Assembly: GCF_024614185.1 (NCBI RefSeq) | Contig: NZ_JAHTLF010000015.1 | Span: forward strand, 523,650 to 587,649 | Direction: 5' to 3' | DNA from: Nocardioides carbamazepini | GTDB lineage: Bacteria > Actinomycetota > Actinomycetes > Propionibacteriales > Nocardioidaceae | DNA: 64,000 bases | In this document: one piece after another, positions 25,991-34,199 of the stretch | How positions within the stretch are numbered: position 1 is the stretch's first letter | How the letters are laid out: each line of letters begins with the position of its first letter | Position numbers and translations under genes: made by a program | Notes under the pieces: generated by a model | Seen by the model: only the letters and a program-made list of their open reading frames with translations | Told to the model about the DNA's origin: nothing | Database searches by the model: none

Positions 25991-26015
25991 AGTACCTTAC
26001 TTCAAAGTGCGTACT
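25991..26015. promoter_or_regulatory. Dyad operator between the HxlR and QorB-like genes
   Basis: AGTAC-cTT-ACTT-ca-AAGT-gc-GTACT is an imperfect nested inverted repeat in the 113-base divergent spacer. It is AT-richer than its surroundings and lies four bases before the HxlR start codon, as expected for an autoregulated HxlR operator. Confidence 0.6.
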
Positions 26016-26100
26016 AACCAATGGGAAGCAACTTCCCGGACAGTCCGTTGAGGACGTCGACAAGCACGACCCTCACCCGTCCCGGAAGGACCCACCACCC

Positions 26101-26949
26101 ATGTCCCTCGTCATCACCGGAGCCACCGGCCAGCTCGGCCGCCTCGTCGTCGCGTCCCTCCTCGCGAAGGGCGTCCCGGCCGACCAGGTCGTCGCGCTCG
26201 GCCGCGACGAGGAGCGCCTCGCCGCTCTCGCCGACCTCGGCGTCACCACGCGGCAGGTGGACTACGCCGACACCGCCGCTCTCGCCGACGCGCTCGCCGA
26301 CGCCGACCGGGTGCTGCTCATCTCGGGCAGCGAGGTCGGCCAGCGCCTCCCCCAGCACCAGAACGTCATCGCCGCCGCGAAGGCCGCGAACGTGGGCCTG
26401 CTCGCCTACACCAGCATCGCCAACGCCGGCACCAGCGGGATGGTCCTCGCCGCCGAGCACCAGGCCACCGAAGAGGCGATCGTCGCGTCCGGGCTGTCGC
26501 ACACCTTCCTGCGCAACAGCTGGTACACCGAGAACTACACCGGCCAGCTCGCGACGTACGCCGAGCACGGCACCGTGCTCGGCGCCGCCGGTGACGGTCG
26601 GGTCGCCGCCGCCACCCGCGCGGACTACGCCGAGGCGGCGGCCACCGTGCTGCTCCTCGAGCAGCCGAAGGCGGTCTACGAGCTCGGCGGCACCGCGTTC
26701 AGCCTCCAGGAGCTCGCCACCACCGTCGCCGACGTCCTCGGCAAGGACGTCACCTACACCGACATCCCGGCCGACGAGCTGACCACCGTGCTCGTCGGTG
26801 CCGGCCTGCCCGAGCCGTACGCCGCCGTCCTCGCCGACGCCGACCTCGGGCTGGCGCGCGGCGACCTGGCCGTCACGCCGAGCGACCTCGAGAGCCTGCT
26901 CGGCCGCCCCGCAACCCGGCTCGCCGACGCACTGCGCGCCGCTCTCTGA
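26101..26949 (+). CDS. NmrA/QorB-like NAD(P)-dependent quinone reductase
   Basis: A 282-residue atypical short-chain dehydrogenase. The Rossmann motif is VITGATGQLG (residues 4-13), and the central FLRNSWYTENYTGQL with AGDGRVAAATRADYAEAAA is typical of E. coli QorB (YtfG)/NmrA proteins, which reduce quinones with NADPH. Start ATG 26101. Its divergent HxlR neighbour supports a role in quinone or electrophile stress. Confidence 0.87.
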   Translation: MSLVITGATGQLGRLVVASLLAKGVPADQVVALGRDEERLAALADLGVTTRQVDYADTAALADALADADRVLLISGSEVGQRLPQHQNVIAAAKAANVGLLAYTSIANAGTSGMVLAAEHQATEEAIVASGLSHTFLRNSWYTENYTGQLATYAEHGTVLGAAGDGRVAAATRADYAEAAATVLLLEQPKAVYELGGTAFSLQELATTVADVLGKDVTYTDIPADELTTVLVGAGLPEPYAAVLADADLGLARGDLAVTPSDLESLLGRPATRLADALRAAL

Positions 26950-26960
26950 GAACGGAGCCC

Positions 26961-27018
26961 GTGTGCTCCTCGCCGGTCGCGGGCATCGTCGATGCATGGC
27001 GACCGACGAGGAGCACAC
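26961..27018. repeat. 58-base hairpin enclosing the start codon of the next gene
   Basis: GTGTGCTCCTCGCCGGTCGC (26961-26980) is the reverse complement of 26999-27018 with one mismatch, and inside it GCATC (26983) pairs with GATGC (26991). The ATG of the downstream gene (26996-26998) lies in the small internal loop. If transcribed, the mRNA would hide its own start codon in roughly 24 base pairs. Confidence 0.85.
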
Positions 27019-27430
27019 CCGGCCCGAGAGCGTCGACGACCTGACGGTCGAAGCGCTCGGCAACATCTCCGAGGCGCTGGAGGCGGTCGAGATCGCCCGC
27101 GGCCACCTCTACGCCTTCCATCGCCTCAGCGGCACCGCCGACCTGACCCTGGGCGAGGGCGTCGCCCGGCTGCGCTGCGCCGGGCACGACGAGCTCGCCG
27201 ACCGGATCGAGACCGAGCTGGTCGGGCGCAACGTGCTGCAGGGGCGGTGGACCTTCCAGGTCGTCGAGGAGTACGACGACGGCTACTACGCCGACTTCAA
27301 GCGACTCGAGCGCGCCGCCCGGGGCGAGCTGGTCGCCGGGCGGCGGCACCTCTACGAGGCCGAGATGAAGGAGGACCGGCGCACCCACGGGCGTCCCGGC
27401 CACGAGCGCGAGCCCGCGGCCGGGACCTGA
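26996..27430 (+). CDS. Hypothetical protein, 144 aa
   Basis: No family recognised. The protein is charged and probably cytosolic and helical (LGNISEALEAVEIARGHLY, then LGEGVARLRCAGHDELADRI), ending in EEYDDGYYADFKRLER and an Arg/Glu-rich tail. Codon use fits a real gene. ATG 26996 has no clear ribosome site because the region in front forms one arm of a hairpin that reaches codon 8; the next in-frame start codons are far downstream. It follows the QorB-like gene by 46 bases and converges on pyruvate carboxylase. Confidence 0.65.
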   Translation: MATDEEHTRPESVDDLTVEALGNISEALEAVEIARGHLYAFHRLSGTADLTLGEGVARLRCAGHDELADRIETELVGRNVLQGRWTFQVVEEYDDGYYADFKRLERAARGELVAGRRHLYEAEMKEDRRTHGRPGHEREPAAGT

Positions 27431-27447
27431 CCCGGTCCCGGAGCGCT

Positions 27448-30400
27448 TCAGCCGACGACGAGCACCAGGTCGCCGCCCTCGGCCGCCTTCGGCCCGGCCA
27501 GCGCGACCCGCTGGACGGTGCCGTCGACGGGGGCGGTGATCGCGGCCTCCATCTTCATCGCCTCGATGGTCGCGACCGTGTCTCCGGCACTGACCTGGTC
27601 ACCCTCCGCGACGACGACCGACACCACACCCTGGAAGGGCGCGGCGACGTGGCCGGGCTGCGTCGGGTCGGCCTTCTCCGCGGCCGCCACCTCCGCCGAC
27701 ACCGAGCGGTCCCGCACGCTGACCGGGCGGATCTGGCCGTTGAGCGTGCACAGCACGGTCCGGTAGCCGCGCTCGTCGGGCTTGCCGACCGCCTGCAGCC
27801 CCAGCAGCAGCTGCTTGCCCTCGGCCAGCTGGACGGCGTGCTCCTCGCCGGTCTGGAGACCGTAGAGGAACTCCCGGGTCGGGACGACGGACAGGTCACC
27901 CCACCGCGACCGCGCCTCGTCGTACTCCCGGGTCGGCCCGGGGAAGAGCAGCCGGTTCAGCGTCGCCCTCCGCACGGTCGACCCTCCCGCGAGACCCGCC
28001 TCGTCCTCGGCCGACAGCACCTCGGCCGGCGGCGTCCAGGACCGGCCGGCGATGGCCTTGCTGCGGAACGGCTCGGGCCAGCCGCCCGGCGGGTCGCCGA
28101 GCTCGCCGTGCAGGAAGCCGATCACCGACGCCGGGATGTCGTACGACGCGGGGTCGGCCGCGAAGGCCGCAATGGTCTGTGCAGTGTCCGCGCCGGTGTT
28201 GATGGTGGTGGCCACCAGGGCGAGTGCGAGGTCGCCGATCACCTTGGAGGACGGTGTGACCTTGGGGACCCGGCCGAGGATGTCGTTGGCCGCGGCGTAC
28301 ATGTCCTCGACCTGCTCGAACTTCTCGCCGAGCCCCAGCGCGATGGCCTGCTGACGCAGGTTGGAGAGCTGGCCGCCGGGGATCTCGTGGCGGTAGACCC
28401 GGCCGGTCGGCGCCGGCAGCCCGGACTCGAACGGCGCGTAGAGCCGCCGTACCGCCTCCCAGTAGGGCTCCAGCGCGTTGACGGCCGCCAGGTCGAGGCC
28501 GGTGGACCGTCCCGGCTGCGCCGGGTGGTCGGTGGCCGCGACCAGCGACGACAGCGGCGGCTGGGAGGTGGTCCCCGCCATCGATGCGGTCGCCGCGTCC
28601 ACCGCGTCCACGCCGGCCGCGACGGCGGCGGTCAGCGTCGCGAGCTGGCCGCCGGCGGTGTCGTGGGTGTGCAGGTGCACGGGCAGGTCGAACCGCTCGC
28701 GCAACGCCGTGACCAGGGTGGTCGCGGCGGGGGCGCGCAGCAGTCCGGCCATGTCCTTGATCGCGAGCACGTGCGCGCCCGCCTCGACGATCCGCTCGGC
28801 CAGGCGCAGGTAGTAGTCGAGCGTGTAGAGCTGCTCGCCCGGATCGGACAGGTCACCGGTGTAGCACAGCGCGACCTCGGCGACGCTGGTCCCGGTGGCG
28901 CGGACGGCCTCGATCGCCGGGCGCATCTGCGCCACGTCGTTGAGGGCGTCGAAGATCCGGAACACGTCGATCCCGGTCGCGGCGGCCTCCTCGACGAAGG
29001 CGTCGGTGACGCTGGCCGGATAGGGCGTGTAGCCGACCGTGTTGCGCCCGCGCAACAGCATCTGCAGGCAGATGTTCGGCACCGCGGCGCGCAGCTTGGC
29101 CAGCCGGTCCCACGGGTCCTCGGAGAGGAAGCGCAGGGCGACGTCGTAGGTCGCGCCGCCCCAGCACTCCAGCGACCACAGCTGGGGCGTGGTCCGCGCG
29201 ACGTGCGCGGCGACGCCGAGCAGGTCGTGGGTGCGGACCCGGGTGGCCAGCAGCGACTGGTGGGCGTCGCGGAAGGTGGTGTCCGTGACGGCCACGCCGG
29301 TCTGTGCCCGCAGCTCGGCGGCGAATGCCTCCGGTCCCACGGCGAGCAGGCGCTGACGCGTGCCGTCCGGGGGCGTGAGCGACAGGTCGAGGGCGGGGAG
29401 CTTGGCGCGCGGGGCCACCGAGACCGGTACGGCGCCGTGGGGCTGGTTGACGGTCACGTCGGCCAGATAGGTCAGCAGCCGGGTCCCGCGGTCGCCGGAG
29501 GCCCGGGCAGTGAGCAGCTGCGGGTGGGTCTCGATGAAGCTGGTCGTCACCCGGCCCCCCGCGAAGTCCGGGTCGTCGAGGAGCGCCTGCAGGAACGGGA
29601 TGTTCGTGGCCACGCCACGGATCCGGAACTCGGCCACCGCGCGCCGGGCCCGCGCGACCGCGTCGCCGAAGGTGCGACCCCGACAGGTCAGCTTGGCCAG
29701 CATCGAGTCGAAGTGCGGGCTCACCTCGGCGCCGGTGAACGTCGTACCGCCGTCGATCCGGACCCCCGCACCGCCCGGCGAGCGGTACGCCGTGATCGTG
29801 CCCGTGTCCGGGCGGAAGCCGTTGGCGGGGTCCTCGGTCGTGATCCGGCACTGCAGCGCGGCACCGCGGAGCCGGACGGAGTCCTGGGACAGCCCGAGGT
29901 CGGCCAGCGTCTCCCCCGCCGCGATCCGCAGCTGCGACTGGACCAGGTCGACGTCGGTGACCTCCTCGGTGACCGTGTGCTCGACCTGGATCCGCGGGTT
30001 CATCTCGATGAACACATAGTTGCCGTCCGGGTCGAGCAGGAACTCCACCGTGCCCGCGCACGCGTAGCCGATCTCGCGGGCGAAGCGCACCGCGTCGGCG
30101 CACATCCGGTCACGCAGCTCCGGGTCGAGGTTGGGCGCCGGCGCGATCTCGACCACCTTCTGGTGGCGTCGCTGCACCGAGCAGTCCCGCTCGAAGAGGT
30201 GGATCACGTTGCCCTGACCGTCGGCCAGGATCTGCACCTCGATGTGCCGTGGGTCGACCACCGCCTGCTCGATGAACACCGTCGGGTCCCCGAAGGCGCC
30301 CTCCGCCTCACGCATGCAGGTCTCGATCGCCTCCCGCAGCTGCGACCGGTCGTCCACACGGCGCATGCCGCGCCCGCCGCCACCGGCGACGGCCTTGACG

Positions 30401-30867
30401 AACAGGGGTGCCGGGATCGCCTCCGCGGCGACCAGCAGTGCCTCGACATCGGTCGAGGGATCGACGCTCCGCAGCGTCGGCACACCGGCGGCCTTGGCGG
30501 CCGCGATGGCGCGCGCCTTGTTGCCGGTGAGCTCGAGCACCCCGGCGGAGGGCCCGACGAACGTGATGCCGGCGGCGGCGCACGCCTCCGCGAGCGCCGG
30601 GTTCTCCGACAGGAACCCGTAGCCCGGATAGATCGCGTCGGCGCCGCACTGCACGGCGGCCGCGACGATCGCGTCCGGGTCGAGGTAGCTGCGAACCGGG
30701 TGTCCCCGCTCACCGATCTCGTAGGCCTCGTCGGCCTTGAGACGGTGCTCGGAACCCCGGTCTTCGTACGGGAAGACGGCCACGGTGGTGGCGCCCAGCT
30801 CGTACGCCGCGCGGAACGCTCGGATGGCGATCTCTCCGCGATTGGCGACCAGAACCTTCGAGAACAA
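27448..30867 (-). CDS. pyc: Pyruvate carboxylase
   Basis: Biotin enzyme making oxaloacetate from pyruvate, HCO3- and ATP. The 1139-residue single chain has the biotin carboxylase domain (N-terminal FSKVLVANRGEIAIRAF; ATP-grasp GGGGRGMRRV), the HMG-lyase-like carboxyltransferase (DTTFRDAHQSLLATRVRT, LHTHDTAGG) and the C-terminal biotinyl domain with EAMKME (K1105). The start is taken as TTG 30867 because homologs begin MFSKVLVANRG exactly there and GAGGAG lies 8 bases upstream. It follows cobK on the same strand after about 100 bases. Confidence 0.96.
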   Translation of the reverse strand: MFSKVLVANRGEIAIRAFRAAYELGATTVAVFPYEDRGSEHRLKADEAYEIGERGHPVRSYLDPDAIVAAAVQCGADAIYPGYGFLSENPALAEACAAAGITFVGPSAGVLELTGNKARAIAAAKAAGVPTLRSVDPSTDVEALLVAAEAIPAPLFVKAVAGGGGRGMRRVDDRSQLREAIETCMREAEGAFGDPTVFIEQAVVDPRHIEVQILADGQGNVIHLFERDCSVQRRHQKVVEIAPAPNLDPELRDRMCADAVRFAREIGYACAGTVEFLLDPDGNYVFIEMNPRIQVEHTVTEEVTDVDLVQSQLRIAAGETLADLGLSQDSVRLRGAALQCRITTEDPANGFRPDTGTITAYRSPGGAGVRIDGGTTFTGAEVSPHFDSMLAKLTCRGRTFGDAVARARRAVAEFRIRGVATNIPFLQALLDDPDFAGGRVTTSFIETHPQLLTARASGDRGTRLLTYLADVTVNQPHGAVPVSVAPRAKLPALDLSLTPPDGTRQRLLAVGPEAFAAELRAQTGVAVTDTTFRDAHQSLLATRVRTHDLLGVAAHVARTTPQLWSLECWGGATYDVALRFLSEDPWDRLAKLRAAVPNICLQMLLRGRNTVGYTPYPASVTDAFVEEAAATGIDVFRIFDALNDVAQMRPAIEAVRATGTSVAEVALCYTGDLSDPGEQLYTLDYYLRLAERIVEAGAHVLAIKDMAGLLRAPAATTLVTALRERFDLPVHLHTHDTAGGQLATLTAAVAAGVDAVDAATASMAGTTSQPPLSSLVAATDHPAQPGRSTGLDLAAVNALEPYWEAVRRLYAPFESGLPAPTGRVYRHEIPGGQLSNLRQQAIALGLGEKFEQVEDMYAAANDILGRVPKVTPSSKVIGDLALALVATTINTGADTAQTIAAFAADPASYDIPASVIGFLHGELGDPPGGWPEPFRSKAIAGRSWTPPAEVLSAEDEAGLAGGSTVRRATLNRLLFPGPTREYDEARSRWGDLSVVPTREFLYGLQTGEEHAVQLAEGKQLLLGLQAVGKPDERGYRTVLCTLNGQIRPVSVRDRSVSAEVAAAEKADPTQPGHVAAPFQGVVSVVVAEGDQVSAGDTVATIEAMKMEAAITAPVDGTVQRVALAGPKAAEGGDLVLVVG

Positions 30868-30889
30868 GGGATGACTCCTCGCTGTGCAT

Positions 30890-30911
30890 GTGGGATGGGG
30901 CTCCATCCCAC
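30890..30911. promoter_or_regulatory. Hairpin just upstream of the pyc ribosome site
   Basis: GTGGGATGG (30890-30898) and CCATCCCAC (30903-30911) are exact complements with a 4-base loop, 10 bases upstream of the pyc GAGGAG. It could terminate the preceding cob operon or shape the pyc leader; there is no T-run after it on the minus strand. Confidence 0.45.
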
Positions 30912-30969
30912 CAGCAGTGAGCCAGGTCACGGGCCCGTGCCCACCTGATGGAGCCTCACGAACCCGGCG

Positions 30970-31707
30970 CTACCGGGGATCCGACAGCCAGGCGAGGACG
31001 GCGTCGACGTCGGCCACCGTGGCAACGCCCTCGGGAGCCGGCGCCCGGCGTACGACGACCACGGGGATGCCGAGCGCGCCGGCGGCCGCCATCTTGGGCC
31101 AGGTGTGCTCGCCGCCGGAGTCCTTGGTGACGAGGACGTCGCGGTCGGCCATCAGGTCCCGCTCCCGGTCGAGCGTGTAGGGCCCGCGCGAGGTGAGCAG
31201 CTCCCAGCCGGCCGGCACCTCGATGTCCGGCGGGTCGACGACGCGGGCCAGCACGTGGCGCTCGGCCAGCGCGGGGACGAAGCGGGCGAGCTCCTGGCGC
31301 CCGACGGTCAGGAAGGGCCGGCTGCCGAGCTCGCCGGCCACGGTCGCGGCCTTCTCGTGGGTGTCGACCCAGATCCAGGACGAGGTCGCCCGGTCGGCCC
31401 AGCCGGGTCGCTCCAGCCGCAGCAGCGGGACGTCCTCGGCCGCGCAGGCCTCCGCGGCGTTGCGACTGATCCCCTGCGCGAACGGATGGGTCGCGTCGAC
31501 GACCACGTCGAACCCGGCCAACGCGTCCCGCAGGCCGGCGACGCCACCGAAGCCGCCGATCCGGACCTCGCCGACGGGCAGTCGTGGGCGGGCCACGCGG
31601 CCGGCGAGCGACGACACGACCTCGATGCCCTCCTCGACCAGGCGGGCCGCGAGGTCGCGGGCCTCGCCGGTGCCACCGAGCAGCAGCACCCTCACCGGGT
31701 GGTTCAT
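30970..31707 (-). CDS. cobK: Precorrin-6A reductase
   Basis: NADPH-dependent reduction of precorrin-6A to precorrin-6B. The 245-residue protein has the N-terminal nucleotide motif [30 protein letters not shown] and [16 protein letters not shown], all typical of CobK/CbiJ. ATG 31707 overlaps the cobQ stop. Last gene of the leftward cobN operon. Confidence 0.95.
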   Translation of the reverse strand: MNHPVRVLLLGGTGEARDLAARLVEEGIEVVSSLAGRVARPRLPVGEVRIGGFGGVAGLRDALAGFDVVVDATHPFAQGISRNAAEACAAEDVPLLRLERPGWADRATSSWIWVDTHEKAATVAGELGSRPFLTVGRQELARFVPALAERHVLARVVDPPDIEVPAGWELLTSRGPYTLDRERDLMADRDVLVTKDSGGEHTWPKMAAAGALGIPVVVVRRAPAPEGVATVADVDAVLAWLSDPR

Positions 31708-33113
31708 CGGGTCAGCTCCAGGATCGCGTCGAGGTCGAGGTGCTCCTCGACCAGGTCACCGAGCAGGTCGAGTCGCGCCGCTCGGGCGGCCGGGAAGGAC
31801 GCTTGCGAGGCGACTCCCAGGGCCGACGCCAAGTAGGCGCCGCGCGTTGCGTCGTCCTCCAGGCTGCCGTGCACCATGGTGCCGGTGACGCTGCCGTCGG
31901 TCGTCGTTCCGCTGACCCGGCCGTGGTGGATCTCGTACCCCGCGGGCTCGTGCAGAGCGAGTCGCTTCTCGACCGCGAACCGGGTGGTCAGGTCGAGCAG
32001 ACCGAGTCCGTCGACGGCCGCGCCCGCGTCGCCCTCGGTGCCGGCGGGGTCCTCGATCCGGCGGCCGAGCATCTGGCAGCCGCCGCAGATCCCCAGCACC
32101 GGTCGGCCCGCCGCCGCGTGCCGCCGGATCGCGGTGTCCAGGCCGCGGGACCGCAGCCAGGCCAGGTCGGCCAGCGTGGCCCGGGTGCCGGGCAGTACGA
32201 CCAGGTCGGCGTCGGCCAGCCGCGCCGGGTCGGAGACGAACTCGACGTCGAGCGCGGGCTCCAGCCCGAGCGCGTCGACGTCGGTGAAGTTGCTGATCCG
32301 CGGCAGCCGGACGACGGCCACCTTCCGCACGTCCGCGCCGACCTCGGTCCGGCGCCCGGCCAGATCGAGGGCGTCCTCGGAGTCCAGCCAGAGATCGGGA
32401 TGCCACGGCAGCACGCCGTACGTCGGGCGGCCGGTGCGTCGCTCCAGGTCGGCGAGTCCGGGGCGCAGCAGGTCGACGTCGCCGCGGAAGCGGTTGACGA
32501 CGTACCCCTTGACCAGGCGCTGGTCGGCCTCGTCCAGCAGCATCAGCGTGCCGTAGGCCGACGCGAACCACCCGCCGCGGTCGATGTCGCCGACCACGAT
32601 CGTCGGCACGTCGCCGTGCTGCGCGAGGCCCATGTTGACGTAGTCGCTGGAGCGCAGGTTGATCTCGGCCGGGCTGCCCGCACCCTCGGCGACGACCAGG
32701 TCGAAGCGCGAGCGCAGGTCGTCGAAGGCGGCGAAGGCGGTCTCCGCGAGGTGGGCGCGGCCCTCCTGCCAGTTGCGCGAGGACACCTCGCCGGCGGGCT
32801 GCCCCATCCGCACGACGTGGCTGCGCCGGTCGCTGCCGGGCTTGAGCAGCACCGGGTTCATCGCGACTTCGGGCGTCACGCCCGCGGCGATCGCCTGCAC
32901 CCACTGGGCGCGGCCGATCTCGCCGGGCTCGCCGTCGGGACCGGTCACGACCATCGAGTTGTTGGACATGTTCTGCGCCTTGTACGGCGCCACCCGGATC
33001 CCCCGCCGCGCGAAGGCCCGGCACAGCCCGGTCGTCACCACGCTCTTGCCCGCGTCGGAGGTCATCCCCGCGACGAGCAGGGCCGCGCCGCGCAGTCCGT
33101 GGGGTGGGTTCAT
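31704..33113 (-). CDS. cobQ: Cobyric acid synthase (glutamine-hydrolysing)
   Basis: Amidates the b, d, e and g side chains of adenosylcobyrinic acid a,c-diamide. The 469 residues have the N-terminal P-loop [32 protein letters not shown], and a C-terminal glutaminase with nucleophile in [11 protein letters not shown] and histidine in [12 protein letters not shown] 33113 overlaps the ferredoxin gene stop; upstream in-frame extension belongs to another frame. Confidence 0.96.
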   Translation of the reverse strand: MNPPHGLRGAALLVAGMTSDAGKSVVTTGLCRAFARRGIRVAPYKAQNMSNNSMVVTGPDGEPGEIGRAQWVQAIAAGVTPEVAMNPVLLKPGSDRRSHVVRMGQPAGEVSSRNWQEGRAHLAETAFAAFDDLRSRFDLVVAEGAGSPAEINLRSSDYVNMGLAQHGDVPTIVVGDIDRGGWFASAYGTLMLLDEADQRLVKGYVVNRFRGDVDLLRPGLADLERRTGRPTYGVLPWHPDLWLDSEDALDLAGRRTEVGADVRKVAVVRLPRISNFTDVDALGLEPALDVEFVSDPARLADADLVVLPGTRATLADLAWLRSRGLDTAIRRHAAAGRPVLGICGGCQMLGRRIEDPAGTEGDAGAAVDGLGLLDLTTRFAVEKRLALHEPAGYEIHHGRVSGTTTDGSVTGTMVHGSLEDDATRGAYLASALGVASQASFPAARAARLDLLGDLVEEHLDLDAILELTR

Positions 33114-33472
33114 CCGCGCTTCCCGCGGAAGAGGTGGCGCTGCAGCGAGTCCGGCATCGGACCACCCTCGCGCACCCAGTCGACGACCGCATCCGTCGCC
33201 GCGCCGGACAGCACCCCGCCGAGCCAGAAGTCCTTCGGTCGCCGGCCACCGGGGAACCAGGTGAAGTCCCGGACCAGCACGACGTTCGACCGGTCGCACT
33301 CGTCGAGGCAGTCGACGACGCGGACCCGCACCCGCGGCCCGCGCCGGCCGGCCGGGTCGTCGAGCGCCTCGATCTCGTCGCGCTGGCCGGCGTGGTCGGC
33401 GTCGGGGTGCTTCTTGGCGGTGCCACAGCAGCAGTCGCGGCAGAGCAGGACGTCGCGCTCGGGCAGGCCCAT
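33110..33472 (-). CDS. Thioredoxin-like (2Fe-2S) ferredoxin
   Basis: A 120-residue protein with Cys at 11, 14, 15 and 16 and a CLDEC pair (C55, C59), the layout of thioredoxin-fold 2Fe-2S ferredoxins. Similar genes sit between cobF/cobN and cobQ in other actinobacteria. It overlaps cobQ by four bases and follows cobF after one base, so it is firmly part of the cob operon. It may deliver electrons to a corrinoid step such as Co(II) reduction before adenosylation or the ring-contraction oxygenase; that is inference. Confidence 0.85.
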   Translation of the reverse strand: MGLPERDVLLCRDCCCGTAKKHPDADHAGQRDEIEALDDPAGRRGPRVRVRVVDCLDECDRSNVVLVRDFTWFPGGRRPKDFWLGGVLSGAATDAVVDWVREGGPMPDSLQRHLFRGKRG

Positions 33473-33473
33473 C

Positions 33474-34199
33474 TCAGACCTCCGGCCCGCGGAGCAGGAA
33501 GAGATCCATCACCCAGCCGGCCTCGGCCTTCGCGGCCAGGCGGGCGGCCTCGATGTCGGCGACCACGTCACCGACCCGGCCGGCGACGAGCCGCTCCCCC
33601 GCCCCGCCGAGGTTGGCACCCCACCAGACGTCCCAGTCGGCGAAGCCGTCGAGGTCGACGCCCGCGGTGAGCATCACGACGAGGTTGCGCTGCCCGGCCG
33701 CGACGTCGGCGCGCAGCCGGCGCGCGGTCGTCACGTGGACCGGCTGCCCGACCTGGTGCAGCACGATCCCGTGCCGCGCGGCGAGCACCTGTGGCGCGCT
33801 GACGCCGGGCAGCACGTCGAACTCGACGCCCAGCTCCCGCACGATGCGGATGGTGCCGTCGTACAGCGACGGGTCACCCCAGACCAGGAACGCACAGATC
33901 CCACCCCGTGAGGACAACACGGATCGGTAGGCGGCCAGCCGGGCGGCGTACCAGTCGGTCACGGCACCCTCGTAGCCCGTCCGGTCCAGGCCCGGCGAGC
34001 GGTCCCGCTCCGGATCCCGTACGACGACCAGCTCGATGCCGTGCGCATCCGCGACCGCCTGCCGGACGGCGAGCAGCGGGTCGTCGTCGCCCTTCCGCAC
34101 CGCCAGTGCGTAGTCGCAGGCCGCGAGCGCCGTGGCGACCTCCGGCGTGACGTGCTGCGGCCCCATCCCGAAGCCGAGCACCCGAACGGACGCGCTCAT
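33474..34199 (-). CDS. cobF: Precorrin-6A synthase (deacetylating)
   Basis: SAM-dependent C-1 methylation of precorrin-5 with loss of acetate, a step specific to the aerobic pathway. The 241-residue protein begins VRVLGFGMGPQHVTPEV and has FLVWGDPSLYDGTIRI and VLPGVSAPQVLAARHGI. ATG 34199 overlaps the cobN stop (ATGA). Confidence 0.95.
   Translation of the reverse strand: MSASVRVLGFGMGPQHVTPEVATALAACDYALAVRKGDDDPLLAVRQAVADAHGIELVVVRDPERDRSPGLDRTGYEGAVTDWYAARLAAYRSVLSSRGGICAFLVWGDPSLYDGTIRIVRELGVEFDVLPGVSAPQVLAARHGIVLHQVGQPVHVTTARRLRADVAAGQRNLVVMLTAGVDLDGFADWDVWWGANLGGAGERLVAGRVGDVVADIEAARLAAKAEAGWVMDLFLLRGPEV

Noticed and set aside
26992..30948. A plus-strand open frame of more than 1300 codons opposite pyruvate carboxylase.
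   Set aside because: It is an antisense shadow of a highly GC-biased gene: Arg/Gly/Val-rich, no domain, and the minus-strand protein is clearly pyruvate carboxylase.
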